DNA from: Eublepharis macularius
Taxonomy: Eukaryota; Chordata; Lepidosauria; Squamata; Eublepharidae
NCBI RefSeq assembly: GCF_028583425.1
Contig: NC_072805.1
Location: 18,424,001-18,488,000, forward strand
Reading direction: 5' to 3'
Length of the DNA: 64,000 nucleotides
The position numbers were made by a program, and so were the translations under genes. Under the pieces are notes generated by a model that searched no databases, was not told the DNA's origin, and saw nothing but the letters and a program-made list of their open reading frames with translations. This document shows, piece after piece, positions 31,791-45,238 of the stretch. Numbering within the stretch: the first letter of the stretch is position 1; each line of letters begins with the position of its first letter.

Positions 31791-32454
31791 CTCTTAGGTG
31801 AATGCAGAGTTCCGCCCTGAATACTTGCAGTGAGTTCCCCACACCGGAGAAATGGCACGGGGAGAGCTTGAATAATGGATAACTGGAGGTTGCAAGGAGA
31901 CTCAAGCCCCGGCTGTTTTGGCCAGCTTCTCTTTGTAGAAGGAGCCATGCCAGCCGAGCCATTCCTCCCTCCCCCCCATCCTTGCAACTTCCTTTGCCAT
32001 TGGTTATCCTGGCTTTCCTCCCTCCTTTGGCACCAGCAGGTTTGCCGCTTGCCAGTGGCGGAGAGGCTGAGCTGGCTGAGTAATTGGCTGGGCAGAGTCT
32101 GAGAGCGCGCAGGTCGGGTTGCTGCAGAGCTGAGTGTTAATGATTCACCCACTGAGGACTGGCAGTCAGTCCTTCTCTCCGCTGCATTGGGAGGCTGCAC
32201 TGGGGGGTGGCACAGTGTGCCGGAGCTGAAGTGTAGTGTAGGGCTTTCCCCCACGCTCTGGCCTCTGGCCAACCTTGGTCTCTGCGTGGAAGATTCGGTG
32301 CTTGGCTTCCTCCACTATGCTGCGGCATTGCTAAAAAGAGAAGCGGAATCCTTTGGGGCCACTTTTGACCTGGCAGTTTACTGTGGCTTTCTGGCTGCAA
32401 TTTAATGGGGAAGGGGACAGAAAGTTTACATTTGTTCGGTTGTTTAACTATACC

Positions 32455-32632
32455 AGCAGGGTGTAGTGATTAGCATGTCGGATGAGGGTCTAGGAGACCT
32501 GGGTTCAAATCTCTGCTTGGCCTTGAGCCAGCCATGCCCTCTCAGCTTAGCTGACCTCAAAGGGAACCTGCTGTGAGCCACTTGGGGAGAAAATGGGGAT
32601 GCAAATGAAGTAAATAAATACAATTTCTACTG
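32455..32632 (+). repeat. tRNA-derived SINE, plus strand
   Basis: Head GTGTAGTGATTAGCATGTCG, box B GGTTCAAATCTC, then GTGAGCCACTTGGGGAGAAA and an AAATGAAGTAAATAAATA tail. A reverse fragment follows at about 32655-32760. Confidence 0.78.
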
Positions 32633-33453
32633 TGCTGCTTTTTCCTAACGGGGAACCCAAGTAGTTTATAACATCCTGTCTTCTGTTACATGGCAGAGCG
32701 AGGATTTGAACCTGGTGTTTGAGATCCTAGTCTGACACTGTAACTACTCTACCATGTTAGATCTCAGTACATGCACAGGCTTGGGACGACACGCATTTGT
32801 TGCATCCCATGTTCTGGACTCGGATCCAGAGAAACCAGCAAAGGTCTTGGGAGGTCTAGCTCCTGTTTCTCATATCATGGGGGTAGATGGCAGCTGCTCT
32901 GAACGTGGCCTTTTTAGAGACTTAGAGCAGTTTGCAAGGGGAGAGGGAATCACTGTTTGTGGGTGTCATCCCACTTCCACCCCCCCCCCCCTCCCCAGCC
33001 AACCAGTTTTTGCAGGGGTTTTGTATAGTTTCAAAACCTGCCAATCCTGCTTGATTGAAGGCCAGATAAGGCTGAAAGACATGTGCATATGTTTTTCTTA
33101 AACCAGGTTAAACTCTCTTTAAAAAGTGGTATGTGCCGTCTCTGTCCTCCGCAGCTGCCCGAAGCTGGAGCCAAAGATGTAATGAGTAACGGGTGATGAA
33201 TTTGGGGCAAACTTTTTCAAGCTTTGCTGCCTGAAACGATGTCAGTTCAGGCCAAACCTTACCCCTGAGTCTGCCTTAAAGGAGATTACTGGGAATCTCC
33301 ACTTTCACCAAGATTTTACCATAGAGTGTCCAGCAATGCCTAGCGTTACACGCCATCGATTACGTGTTTTCCCTAAAAGTGACATCACAGCATACACAAC
33401 ATCATGTCCCTCCAATGTCCCTGCCCCCACGCTTCCTCAAGTTGTCAGGCATG

Positions 33454-33458
33454 TCCTG

Positions 33459-33489
<31 letters not shown>
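33454..33489. repeat. (TG)n microsatellite
   Basis: About 17 TG units in intron 1. Confidence 0.93.
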
Positions 33490-34202
33490 ACTGTTAATGG
33501 TTAATGTTGGGTTGTGTACTCACACAGAGACGAGGGCTATTTGCTGTGAGCTGTGGACGTTGTGCCCCTGAGTCAATGGTGGTTTTGGATAGCTTGATAT
33601 CCCAGATTGAGTTATAAAAGGGAAATGGGGCAGGGTTGGATCTCTGCAGGAGTAGAGATTCGTTGTAGGGTTACAAGAGTTGTAGAGATGGCCGGGGGGG
33701 GGGGGGAGACAGGAAGCTTTATGACTGAATGGGCATTTGCTCCCCGGTCTTTTCCATCTAGCAACTATCCTTTAGCCACCATGCCAGATTATTTCGGGGG
33801 ATGCTGGATTGCAGATTGCATGGAGACCCTCTTCCATGCTTCCCTGCCCCCCCCCCCCGGACGCCCTCCGCCCCTGTTGCACTGGGCAGAGGCCCCCTGC
33901 AGCCCCATTCATGATATGAATGCAAGTCAAAGAGTGTGAAGTGGTGACAGAAGTGTGGGAGGGGAGATGGAGGGAACAATGCTTGGTGTTCACCTTTGAC
34001 TAGTGTTGCTCCCAGCAGTTTTCATGATGGCAGCCAGAAAACACAAAAATATCTATGCTGGGCATCAGGCAAGTCTTAACAGGAAGAGAACAGGAGGCGT
34101 TGGTGATTTGCGGGGTCAGGTGCAGTGCAGCGCTGCTTTAACTTTCGTGCTGAGGATTGGGGGCTTCTTTGTGATATTATTCTTTTGCATTTCCCAGTGC
34201 AA

Positions 34203-34385
34203 CAGAGCCAGTGTGCCGCAGTGGTTGGACTAGCATCTGGGAGACCCAGGTTTGAATCCCTGCTCTTGCCATAGAAGCTTGCCAAGTGAGATTGGGCGAC
34301 TCACAGACTTACTAGCCTAACATACCTCACAAGGTTGCGTTAAGGGTAAAATGGAGGGGAGGAGAATGATGTAAGCTGCTTTCTT
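34203..34385 (+). repeat. tRNA-derived SINE, plus strand
   Basis: GAGCCAGTGTGCCGCAGTGG, then box B GGTTTGAATCCC, then ACATACCTCACAAGGTTGCG and GATGTAAGCTGCTTTC. The tail is missing. Confidence 0.78.
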
Positions 34386-35003
34386 GCAGATGCAATGCAC
34401 CGACACTTCTTTCGTATTTGACGCAAGGTACCAAGAGACAATCCTGCCTGGAATTCATTCCCGCGCTGGCAGGAGTTTGTGGGATAAGACCCCTCCCCCC
34501 ACATCATTGCATCATTTGCTGGGAGGGGATTCTTGATCACTCTGATAGTGATCAGCTCCCCCTCCCCACACATCCCTAGCAGGAATAACTGCTCAGTCAG
34601 GCAAGAGGAAAGGGTGAGGGGAAGCTGGGCAGGCAAAAGGAATCTCCGAAATCCCTCTACCCTGATATTATTTATTTTCATATATTTGCTTCCTGCTTCT
34701 TTAGGACTGAAGCTATTGGAGAGAGCTGACATAATACCAAAACAGCATAAATCATTAAAAAATGCTCAGTGGTGCAATTAACCAACCAGTAATAATAATC
34801 GTAAAACACCCAGACCAGCAGAAATAATTTAAATGACTAGGACCATCTTAAAGCAGTAAAATCAAACTAAATAGCAAAGCATGAAATCGAGCAATAAAAC
34901 AACCAACTGAAAAAACTAAAACACAAAAAGCCAAAACAGAATCCAGACTATTGGGGTAGGGGGGCTGATCCAAAATCATATTCAACCACAAAGTGGATGC
35001 TAA

Positions 35004-35224
35004 GATAGCCTGTGTAATATAGTGATTAGAGCATTGAACTAGGATCTGAGAGACCCAAGTTCAAATCCCCACTCTGCCTGGAAGCTTGCTTGATGAACTG
35101 GGGCCAGTTACATACTCTCAACTTAACCTACCTCACAAGGTTGTTGTGAGGATAGGAGAGAATATTGTAAGACACTTTGGGTCCCCGTTGGGAAGAAAAG
35201 TGGTATATAATTGAAGTAAATAAA
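35004..35224 (+). repeat. tRNA-derived SINE, plus strand
   Basis: Head ATATAGTGATTAGAGCATTG, box B GTTCAAATCCCC, CTACCTCACAAGGTTGTTGT, CTTTGGGTCCCCGTTGGG, and tail TATATAATTGAAGTAAATAA. Confidence 0.8.
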
Positions 35225-35667
35225 AATACAATAATGGCCAATTTAAAACACTAAAAGCTGTTCTGGAGGAACCTGGGCAAATAAAACAAAATTCTTAACC
35301 CGGCTCCCCAAATCCAAAAGACTAGATACCAGAGATAGAAGATACTCCACAGACGGGGTGCCATCATCCTTATATGAACTGAAGCACCATGCTTGGCTCT
35401 GTACAAGCTTGAGAAACCCTCAGTACTGCAGAGGTGAACATGAACAGTGGCTGAGTCCCGTCATATATGTAAGCCTTTTTATTTCCTCTTCCTAAAACTC
35501 AGAGGCCACGGTCATGTTCCTGGTGTGAAGAGTGTTTTTTTTGTAGTAGAATTTCTGGGCTGGTTTGCCAGGCAGCATATTGCAGTACAAGAATTGGGAA
35601 ACTGGTCAGATGGCTGCGTGTAAATGTTGATGGGTGAAAGCCTGTGGCTTATGAGTCCAGGATGGGA

Positions 35668-36996
35668 GCAGGGCCTAACTGGGATGTATCCCTGGCTAAG
35701 TGAAGTTGGGCCTAACTGGGATGTATCCTTGGCTAAATGAAGTTGGGCCTAACTCGGATGTATCCTTGGCTAAATGAAGTTAGGCCTAACTCGGATGTAT
35801 CCCTGGCTAAATGAAGTTAGGCCTATCTCGGATGTATCCCTGGCTAAATGAAGTTGGGCCTAACTCGGATGTATCCCTGGCTAAATGAAGTTGGGCCTAA
35901 CTCGGATGTATCCCTGGCTAAATGAAGTTGGGCCTAACTCGGATGTATCCCTGGCTAAATGAAGTTAGGCCTAACTCGGATGTATTGGATATATCCCTGG
36001 CTAAATGAAGTTGGGCCTAACTCGGATGTATCGGTTATATCACTGGCTAAACGAAGTTGGGCCTAACTCGGATATATCCCTGGCTAAATGAAGTTAGGCC
36101 TTACTCGGATGTATCCCTGGCTAACTCGGATGTATCCCTGGCTAAATGAAGTTAGGCCTAACTCGGATGTATCCCTAGCTAAATGAAGTTAGGCCTAACT
36201 GGGATGTATCCTTGGCTAAATGAAGTTGGGCCTAACTCGGATGTATCCTTGGCTAAATGAAGTTAGGCCTAACTCGGATGTATCCCTGGCTAAATGAAGT
36301 TAGGCCTAACTCGGATGTATCCCTGGCTAAATGAAGTTAGGCCTAACTCGGATGTATCTCTGGCTAAATGAAGTTGGGCCTAACTCAGATGTATCGGATA
36401 TATCCCTAGCTAAATGAAGTTAGGCCTAACTGGGATGTATCCTTGGCTAAATGAAGTTGGGCCTAACTCGGATGTATCCTTGGCTAAATGAAGTTAGGCC
36501 TAACTCAGATGTATCCCTGGCTAAATGAAGTTAGGCCTAACTCGGATGTATCCCTGGCTAAATGAAGTTAGGCCTAACTCGGATGTATCCCTGGCTAAAT
36601 GAAGTTGGGCCTAACTCAGATGTATCGGATATATCCCTGGCTAAATGAAGTTAGGCCTAACTCGGATGTATCCCTAGCTAAATGAAGTTAGGCCTAACTC
36701 GGATGTATCCCTAGCTAAATGAAGTTAGGCCTAACTCGGATGTATCCCTGGCTAAATGAAGTTAGGCCTAACTCGGATGTATCCCTAGCTAAATGAAGTT
36801 GGGCCTAACTCAGATGTATTGGATATATCCCTGGCTAAATGAAGTTGGGCCTAACTCGGATGTATCCCTGGCTAAATGAAGTTAGGCCTAACTCGGATGT
36901 ATCCCTGGCTAAATGAAGTTGGGCCTAACTCGGATGTATCCCGGGCTAAATGAAGTCGGGCCTAACTCGGATGTATCCCTGGCTAAATGAAGTTGG
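35668..36996. repeat. 37-bp minisatellite, about 35 units, with higher-order structure
   Basis: Units read GGCCTAACTCGGATGTATCC then CTGGCTAAATGAAGTTR. Some units carry a 9-11-bp insertion (GGATATATC). Marker variants (CTGGGATG with CCTTGGC at 36201 and 36432) show a 231-bp higher-order period of six units plus one insertion. There is no coding capacity. Confidence 0.96.
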
Positions 36997-37929
36997 ACCA
37001 TGTGGATTAGAAGTAGCAGTCTTTCAGGGCTGGGATGAATGGAGCAGACGGGGCAAGCCATTGGTTATGGTGGCTGCGGTTTTAGGAGCAGCAACTTGAT
37101 ATGTGGGCACAGAGGTGCATCTATGGATTCCTTTCTGTGCCTCAAAGGGAGCTGGATTGCAGCACGATTGAAGTTGTGGAGCCGGATGCTGTCAGAAAGG
37201 TGCATCCCGTATACGCTTTGATGCCGTGTGGAATCCTGTGCCTGCCTCTCAGAAGTAGTGTAGGGTGGCAGAATGCTGGAAGGGAAGAAGGTGCTGTTTG
37301 GGCATGGGGAACGGAGAGGATGCGGCTGTCTTCCCTCCTCCCTTCCACCCATCCCCAAAAGATTGGTTGTCCTTCCCCAAGAAGGAACAGGATAAGCACA
37401 GGCATGCTGCCTTGTACAGTATTTCTAGCCTGCAGCTACAAGCTGGGGCTGAGGAATGGCTTACGCAGCACTGTGTGCATGTTTGGACAGGCTGTCAGGA
37501 AGCCGGCCCAAGAGCCCTGATCAGCTGCCTTGCTGACAGCTTTCAGTGAAGTAGGGGGTCACCTGGATGCATAGCTCCAGAAAGGCAACAGAACTATAAG
37601 GAGGGGTCCCTCTGTGCAGTAGTTGCAACTGCCGCAGATACTCTGATGTTACGGAGATGAGTTTCTCAGCAAACATGTCCATTGTGAAGGGTTGATCCTG
37701 AAAAACTTGGGACGGGTGCTGGGGATCCCTGATTAGGTAGTCTCTGACTCCTCTTCATGACGTGCTGTTTATAAATGAGTCCTTGCTCAAAGGTATTATA
37801 TAGATTTTGTTCTTGGTTTTGGATTTTGTGCCAACTGATACGGCTGTACAGCTTTTTTTGTGCTCTCTCTTGCCGTGTTTCACGTCAATCCAGTTATTCC
37901 TTATATAAATATTTTCTGCTGAGTGAGAC

Positions 37930-38100
37930 CATTAATCCATCCTGCTTAGCATTACCCGCTCTATCTGGCAGCAGCTTTCCAAGATCAGCTCTTTTCCAGG
38001 AACTGCTACCAAATGTCCATTAACGGGGGATGCCTGATATCGAACCTGGCACCTTTTGCATGTAAAGCAAGTGCTCTACCACTCTGCCACTGCCCCGCTC
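37930..38100 (-). repeat. Second tRNA-SINE type, minus strand
   Basis: Reverse complement of a GGGCAGTGGCAGAGTGGTAG box-A head and a GGTTCGATATCAGG-like box B. It belongs to the same class as 48430 and 60400. It is not a functional tRNA gene because no full cloverleaf is present. Confidence 0.65.
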
Positions 38101-38443
38101 CACCCTTCTCCTTGGCTCCTTACACTGTCACACCCAACTTCTGACTTCCAGTCCTGAAATGTGTGAAACACTTGTCCCTCGACCCCAGCTGTGTGTATTC
38201 TCTTCTCTCTCCCTTATTTCTCTCCCCATTAGATCTAGAACTGGTAGGTTTGCTCATTTGAGGCAGGTGCAGATGTAATGCATACTTGGATGTGTTTAAA
38301 TTGGGCTTACCAGTTCTGATGCCTAGACTCCATGGCTCAAATGCAAGATGCGCCAGCATGTTAAAGCCACAGGCACTGGAACTGGGAGTGTTCGCATCCT
38401 GGCCAACATGTGCCTGAGCCATGGACTCGTGGAGTGTTGCTGC

Positions 38444-38703
38444 TATAACAACAACAACAACAACAACAGTCTATTTATATACCACCTTTCAGGACAACTT
38501 AAAGCCCGCTCAGAGTAGTTTGCAAAGTGTGTTATTATTATCCCCACAACAATCACCCCGTGAGGTGGGTGGGGCTGAGAGAGCTCCGAGAAGCTGTGAC
38601 TGACCCAAGGTCACCCAGCTGGCTTCAAGTGAAGTAGTGGGGAATCAAACCCGGTTCTCCGGATTAGAGTCCTGCCGCTCTTAACCACTACACCAGACTG
38701 GCT
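38444..38703 (-). repeat. (CAA)n run and full tRNA-derived SINE, minus strand
   Basis: CAACAACAACAACAACAACA, then TCTATTTATATACCACCTTT, GACTGACCCAAGGTCACCCA, box-B complement GGGAATCAAACCCGG and CTTAACCACTACACCAGACT. The CAA run is the reverse of the (GTT)n that ends plus copies such as 39685. Confidence 0.85.
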
Positions 38704-39604
38704 AAGTGTTGAAATTGTTGCCCCACGACTGAAACGTATCCAGCCTTCTCTTTAAATCAGTCTAAAGCTAGTAGCTATCAGTGTACTTTGTGGCTGGGTA
38801 AGTTAAATATGTATTCTGTGTCCAAGTATTTGTCCTTCCAGAACTTGCTGCTGATCGTTTTCAGTGGGTGAACACCCTTATGTTCTAGTATTATGAGAGA
38901 GGGCAGAATGCTTTCCTTGGCTCAGGTTGGACAGTTTATTGGTCTGACGAAATGGCTTCAGGTAGGTCTGCAATTCCGTTGGGGAGCTGATGATGGAAGG
39001 CCCGTGGCGCATTCCATCTCGAGATGTGCAGCTGCGTCTCTGGCCTCCTCCAACAGCTGACTGAGGCAGCCCCCAGTCCAAGTGAGTGGAGGAGGTGAGT
39101 GCTCCTGTTTTGGCTGTCATGCAAGAGCCTGCACAACATCTTCCTTCCCTGTGCACGTCCCTCCTCCAGACTGGGTGCGTGAACTGCCTCGGATTTCAGT
39201 AGCACACCTTGTGAATCTGGGTGGTGGTGAAGGAGTACAGACACTCGGCTGCCTCATTTTCTGACTCACAGAGGCAAACCTGGCTTGGGGGAGTGAGGAG
39301 TTGGCCTCAAAGGCTGCTTCCTGGCTCCAGCATCTTAATGCCACTCTTTGTGAGGCCAGAAGATTTGTTTTTGTTGCCAGAGTGGGTCACACCGGTTGGG
39401 AGGCCTAGCACCAGAAGAAGTGAATAGTGTTTTAGGAGGAAACCCCCACCATTTCCATGGAGTTAGCATTGATTATAATATGATTATATATGATATATAT
39501 TAATTATATATGTCTGAGTAGCAGAATGAGGTGGTATAGCCCTAACCTGTAGAGTGGACTATACCACCCCAAATTTGGAGTTCCAAATTTTAAATAATAA
39601 CACA

Positions 39605-39690
39605 TTTTGTAAGCCGCTCTGAGTGGGCGTTAAGTTGTCCTGAAAAGCGGTATATAAATTGAATGTTTTGTTGTTGTTGTTAAATACATC
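39605..39690 (+). repeat. SINE tail with (GTT)n
   Basis: TTGTAAGCCGCTCTGAGTGG, GCGTTAAGTTGTCCTGAAAA, GCGGTATATAAATTGAATG, then GTTGTTGTTGTT. Confidence 0.8.
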
Positions 39691-39934
39691 CCATCTTTAC
39701 CTAAATTCCCTGCAAGTAGAAATTGAGCATATCAGAGAAGGAACTGGGCTAGGATCTTTCTCCAGCTGTAGGAAAACATCTTTATGGGGGAGCACAAATA
39801 ATGTGATTTCCCCTTCCCCAGTCTGAAGTGGACTGTACCTCCTTGAGATTATGGCACGTCGTTCTAGTTTTGTATAACGCAGGCCTTTGCTATGGATGAA
39901 CATGGGTGGCTTGAAGAGTCAGTGTCTGAGATTT

Positions 39935-40105
39935 CTCCAGAGTTACTCTAGTCCAGTAGGCAGAGAGTTGGACCTGGGAGATACGAGTTCAAGTCTGACA
40001 CCTGCCTGCAACTCGTTTTGTGGTCTTGGGAAAGTTGTGATCACTCTTCTTCTGTTTGTCATTGATAAAACAGAAATGTTCCAGGAAGTTGTGAATCAGT
40101 TGTAA
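39935..40105 (+). repeat. Old tRNA-derived SINE, plus strand
   Basis: TCTAGTCCAGTAGGCAGAGA, then GAGTTCAAGTCTGACACC and TGTGGTCTTGGGAAAGTTGT. Degraded. Confidence 0.45.
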
Positions 40106-40385
40106 AGTTAAATGTTCCTTCTGTGAGAGACTAGCAGTAGGTATGGGTTCTGTGGTACAATCCTGTTAATAGTTTACTCCCTTTTATTTGTGGTGGGCTA
40201 TGGGAACTGTATGAGATAGCACCGTATTCCTGTTCACAGTTTACACTGAACGCATGGATACTCTCTGTACAGTGTACACTTGATTTTTCTCTGCTCACAC
40301 ATTGACCAATTCTCATGCTACATTCAGTGCTCGTACAGCTGAATGGGATTCAAATCCTGCAGTTAGCCAATTGCTGGCCCTCAGT

Positions 40386-40548
40386 GGCCCTTTTCACACT
40401 ACTTACCTGCTCCCGGAACGTTGCGAAATATCGTGCAAAAAACACGGAAGATAGCACGCAAAACTCTTGCGAGAAGACGCTATCATCCGCGGTTTTTGCA
40501 CGATATTTCGCAACGTTCTGGGAGCAGGTAAGTAGCGTGAAAAGGGCC
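40386..40548. mobile_element. GGCC palindromic MITE (copy 2)
   Basis: A 163-bp palindrome from GGCCCTTTTCACACTACTTA to its inverse, flanked by AGT on both sides (40383-40385, 40549-40551). The inner part has AACACGGAAGATAGC and GAGAAGACGCTATC, as in the copy at 18613. Confidence 0.82.
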
Positions 40549-43500
40549 AGTTTCAGTTCTCAAGTGAACACGTGTTGGCTCTTTCTTACAACTGGATGTA
40601 TGTCCTCTAATGGGCAAACAAGGCTCCTGTCTTGCTCGAAGAGGTTACTGGGTCGTTTCAACAAACTTTGGCTAGGATCCTCAAGCTTATGCTGGGAGGA
40701 TTCCCAGCCAAGGCATATTTTGTTAGTGTTCATAAGAGTCCCTTCTGTTGTTGGATTGTTAACTGAACCTCAAAAGTCACCGTAGACAACCTTTTCAAAA
40801 CATTGCCGTGAATATTTAAATACAAGCAGTAATGTTCAAGTTGAGGAGGACTAGTCTACATACAAGCGCCAGCATCGGGCGCAGGGCAACAGAGCTGCTG
40901 TTCTCCGAGTGATGCTCTAATGACTTGTTGATTTTATAATAAATGAGCATTTTGAAGAGCGGAGTTCAAACCACAGCTGCAGGCCACAGGCTCGCCCGTG
41001 AAGCAAACAAGCCATCTTCCCAGCGGGAAGCATGGAAGCTAATTTGGGCCATTAGCGGCACTTTGGTGGCTAATGTCCAATTTTCCACCATTTCTGCCAA
41101 GGCTGCTGTTGGCCCACATGCTTGGGCAGGGTGCTGGGAACTGCACTTTTTTGAGTATAGCCTACAGCATTGTGCAAATGAGCTCTCTTGTATCCAGCAC
41201 AAACAATCTACTGTAGTGAAATGTACGGCTTTAAAGTTTACGTCTTGGTTCATCCACCAGCTAAATGCGACCAAGTGACCAGCTAAATGCCCATCTCAGC
41301 TCAGATCAGTCAATTATTTATTATGGTCCTAGACCAGCGAAATAAAAGATACATGAAACCGTTACATAGAAAATAGAAAAATTGCAAATACAGTCCATTG
41401 TATCAGCGTTGAACTATGGTAGACTCTCGTGGCTGCACAGAATCTAGTAACTCGATCCATCCAGGTCAAAGTCTGCTAAAAGAAGGAAGGTGTTCCATTC
41501 CTCCGATTTACCAGGGGGTGTGGATGGAGAATAGGAGTAATAAATGCATGCCTGAGATCATCTCACCTGGCTCTTAGTTAGCTAATATGCTGCAAAAAAA
41601 GAAAAGGAAAAGGAAAAAGAATCTTTGGACAGAAGGGGATATGGTAAACCTGTGGGCAGTTAAGATAACAGGCAGGTATGTGCTTGTCTTCTTCAGACCG
41701 AGGCCAAATGTCTTTCAGTCATTGCTAGATCCTACATAAGGTTTGCTCACTGCTCAGCCCTGCAGTAAAAATTCTCATCACCTTCCCATCTGGGAATGGG
41801 CTAGAGCCCTTCTCTCTTGGACTGTTTTACACATTTTTTTTCCTGACAGTAGAGAACAAAACGTTATCCACGATTCTGTCCAAACATGAGTGTGCATGAT
41901 ACCTCTTATGTGAACTGAGATGTCTGTATCTGAGGCAATTGTGCATATCTCTTCTTTGGCACAGAGATCTCAAGCCTGAGAAATGTCTGGTCTGAGTGGC
42001 GGTTTGGGGATGGGGTTAGCTTAGGTTCCCTCCAGCATCTGGCTGGACTTTGCATGCACAGTTAACTTCTGCATGCGCCATTTGTAGAGAAGACATAGAA
42101 AGGAGTGCCAGCAGTGCACAGCTGCTTCGAAGGATTGCTAGAAGAATCCTCTTGGAACACTGAACCCTAAAGGTGGCTTTGTGCTTCTGAATATCTGAAG
42201 CTGCCTTAGGACAGATCTTCCAACAGGCCATGGTTTGATTTTAGGGGAAGAAGCATTTGGGATCCTTGCCCTCATCTCTCCCCTTGCATGGTACATTATA
42301 AATAACTAGCTATTTCCTGATTTGTGGCAATCCACAGTTGACAGTTACATCTGCGCTGGCAAACTGAGTTTACGCTTGGGCACATAAGTCAAGATTTTTC
42401 AAACAGTGGTTTGTTTTCCAAGTTTGCAAACCAAGCGCAACCGTAGTTTACCAGTTCAAATTAAAATCGGCACATTAGTTCGTAGCGCATACTGGAAGGA
42501 GGGAAGGTGCAACCCCCAAGATCTGTGAGTCTTATTTGCAGCATACCAAGCTCTGGTTTGGGGTTATGTCTGAAGCAGGCTACTCAGGCCTACTTCTGAT
42601 CCATCAGGCCTTGTCTATCCTACTTGGCAGCAGTTCTCCGAGGCCTGGGGCAGAGAGAGGACTTCCCCTGCAGCCATAGAGCAGCAGCAGCCTGAATCAT
42701 CTTGGGACTGTAATGTACGAGAAGGAGGAGCTCTTGTATTTCCCCCCTTGCCATTTTCCTAAGCTGGAACAGTGGGGTGGGGGAGTTATTTGCCCCGTTG
42801 TAGAGCTGTACATGCCGCTCCCACATGTGGCTAGTTTTTAAAAAAATGTCTATTTTGGTTCGCAGATCCTTTTAGCTGTAGTAGCCAGGCATTGTGCTGT
42901 AAGACGGGAGAGCAGGAGTCTCGTTTGTTCTGATCACGAAGCAGGAAGAAGGTTGGGATGGGGGACACTGGGTGATTTCTGTCCAAATCTAAACGGAGGA
43001 CTAAATGGAGGAATTGAGTCCCTTGCAAAGCGTCCAAAAGGTGAAGCTGGGCTGAAACACCTAGCGATGGGGCCTATTTCATGTCCTTGCCTGGTTTTCA
43101 ATGAACACGTGAAAATGAGCCTGTGTAGACATCTGCAGTTGCAGTAAAGTCACTGTGATGGTCTTGGCAGAGGTTGGGATTCTCCACGGTCTGAGCAGAG
43201 TGATCTTCTGCCCACCTTCCCCCACCCCCAGGACTCTAGGAACAAAGAAGTGTGATTGCGAGCTCACAGGTATTTAACATCTCCCCCCTCCCACCTCGCT
43301 TGGGCCTTGCACTGCCAGCTTCCTGGGACAATCCCTGTGCTGTCTGCAGTGACTCGGGCACAAAAGTACATTGTTGTTCAGGGCCCCCAGGAGCCGGTGG
43401 GTGGATGGATGGATTGCGCCAACGCCTGTGAATGGGCTCCAGCCTGGGCCTGAATAACCACAGCTGTGTTCTAGCTTGCTGAGGAATGTGTGGCTGGAGA

Positions 43501-44692
43501 AGGCAGGACGAGAAGCCGACGCCTCGCGATCCATCTCTGCTGTCTTGGATCTTTTGCTCAGCGTTCGCCTGGTGCTTCCCAAGCGTGTGAGTCACCCGTT
43601 TCCTGGACTGCGACACGCTTTATTCTTACACCCAAAACAGTTTTGTCAGAGGAAGAATTCCCCCAGTCTTCATGTAGCCCACCCCTTCATTTGTTTCTAT
43701 GCGAGTCATTGTTCTGGGCACAACCGGAAAGAGGCAGGCCCTTTCACTCACACTCGTACTCCCACGGTACTCATGCAGAGATGTAACGCTTATACTCCCA
43801 TGCAACGAGCAGTCTCCTCTGAAGGTGGACCATTCTAAAGCATGTCTGCATTTGTTCACATCTCATGCCATTCTACGAGGTTGAATTGCCTACCCCCTGC
43901 AGAGGCTGTCTGGCAGGATGCAAAGCCAGCACAACAAATAGTTCACCAGAGACCCAGTGGGCAGCCTCTTCCCCATGTGCTACTGTCTTTGTCCAATTGG
44001 ACACACACTTGCCTGGAAATTGAGTTTCTAGTGGGACCTTGCAGCACGTGCCCGATAAAACATTCTCATGTAATCTGTTGTTAGAGCCTGAATGCCATTG
44101 CGAAGGTGAAGTGTGTATCGGGCGGCCCTGCTGCTCACTTGGTCATGTAGAGCATGTCTGGATGTGATTCAGTTTCACATAGATTCTCAATGCAGGCGTC
44201 ACTTGGGGGATGAAGCCCGTTGGCTCACACTCACCTCTTGCTTGTTTACGAGAGCGGGGGATAGAAATCGGAGACTGGAGACTCAGAGAACGACTTGGCT
44301 CTGCCTTTCGCAAGAGCTCGTGTCAACATTCGCGGGTTTTATCTCGAGTCTCGTATACAAGGGTGGGTGGCGTCCACAGCTGCACCGAGACAAACAGTAA
44401 CTACTGAATAATCTGCAGTCAGTTCAGCAAGGAGCTGTGGCTGAATCACCTTTGGAATTCCTGGACTTTGTAAACAGGAGTGGGTGTCATCGAGTAACAG
44501 CCCAAAGGAGAGAACTATGCAGTCTGCCTTTATTTTGTCTCTTGGGAACCAGCCCACTGCTGCTTTCCCAAAGAGACATGAGCAGAGGGGAGGATTTTCT
44601 GGGAACAGGAGGTGGATAACCCTTCTGCAATGCTACCCCAACTGTTTTTCACTTATTTAGTGTTCCTAACCCATGCTTCAGTTCCCAACCTG

Positions 44693-44905
44693 GGCTGTTT
44701 TCACGCGTCTTTCCCCCCTCCCGCGAAATAGTGCATAATTCACGAAACGACGCACCTTCATGGCACGATTTCCCGTCATGACTTCGTTTCGTGGTGCAAT
44801 GACGTCAGAAATCGTGCCTCAAAATGGAATCCTGATTGAAAAAGGCACGTTGTTCCATGAGTTTTTGTGCTATTTTTCAGGAGGGGAAGACGGGTGAAAA
44901 TGGCC
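44693..44905. mobile_element. GGCC palindromic MITE (copy 3)
   Basis: From GGCTGTTTTCACGCGTC to GACGGGTGAAAATGGCC, flanked by CTG on both sides (44690-44692, 44906-44908). The centre (ATTCACGAAACGACGC and GACTTCGTTTCGTGG) differs from copies 1 and 2. Confidence 0.76.
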
Positions 44906-45039
44906 CTGGAGCTGAATTTCCGTCTGGGAGGAAAGTGGCTGTGCAAAGCAGTTGCTGAAGGAAAGTGATGGGGAAGAGAAGGGTTAAGTATGGCTCTGGA
45001 ACTCTGCGTGGAGGAAAAGCAGCAGAAAGGGGAATTGCA

Positions 45040-45238
45040 GAGGGGACCGGACCAGGTTCAAATTCTCAATCTGCCCTGGGTGGCCTTAGGCTGGTCGCCC
45101 AGTCATTGGGTGGCCTTAGGACAGTCACTCTTTTTCAGCCTAACCTACCTCACAGGGTGGTAGTGAGGGAAAAATGGAGGGGAGGAGAGTGATGTAAGCT
45201 GCTTTGAAGAAAAGGGTATAAATAGCAAAATGAAATAA
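45040..45238 (+). repeat. tRNA-derived SINE, plus strand, with a short internal duplication
   Basis: Box B GGTTCAAATTCTC, then GGGTGGCCTTAGG repeated twice, CTAACCTACCTCACAGGGTG and GATGTAAGCTGCTTTGAAGA. Confidence 0.7.

Noticed and set aside
35668-36996. CRISPR-like regular repeat
   Set aside because: Units are directly adjacent with no unique spacers, in vertebrate intronic DNA. It is a minisatellite.
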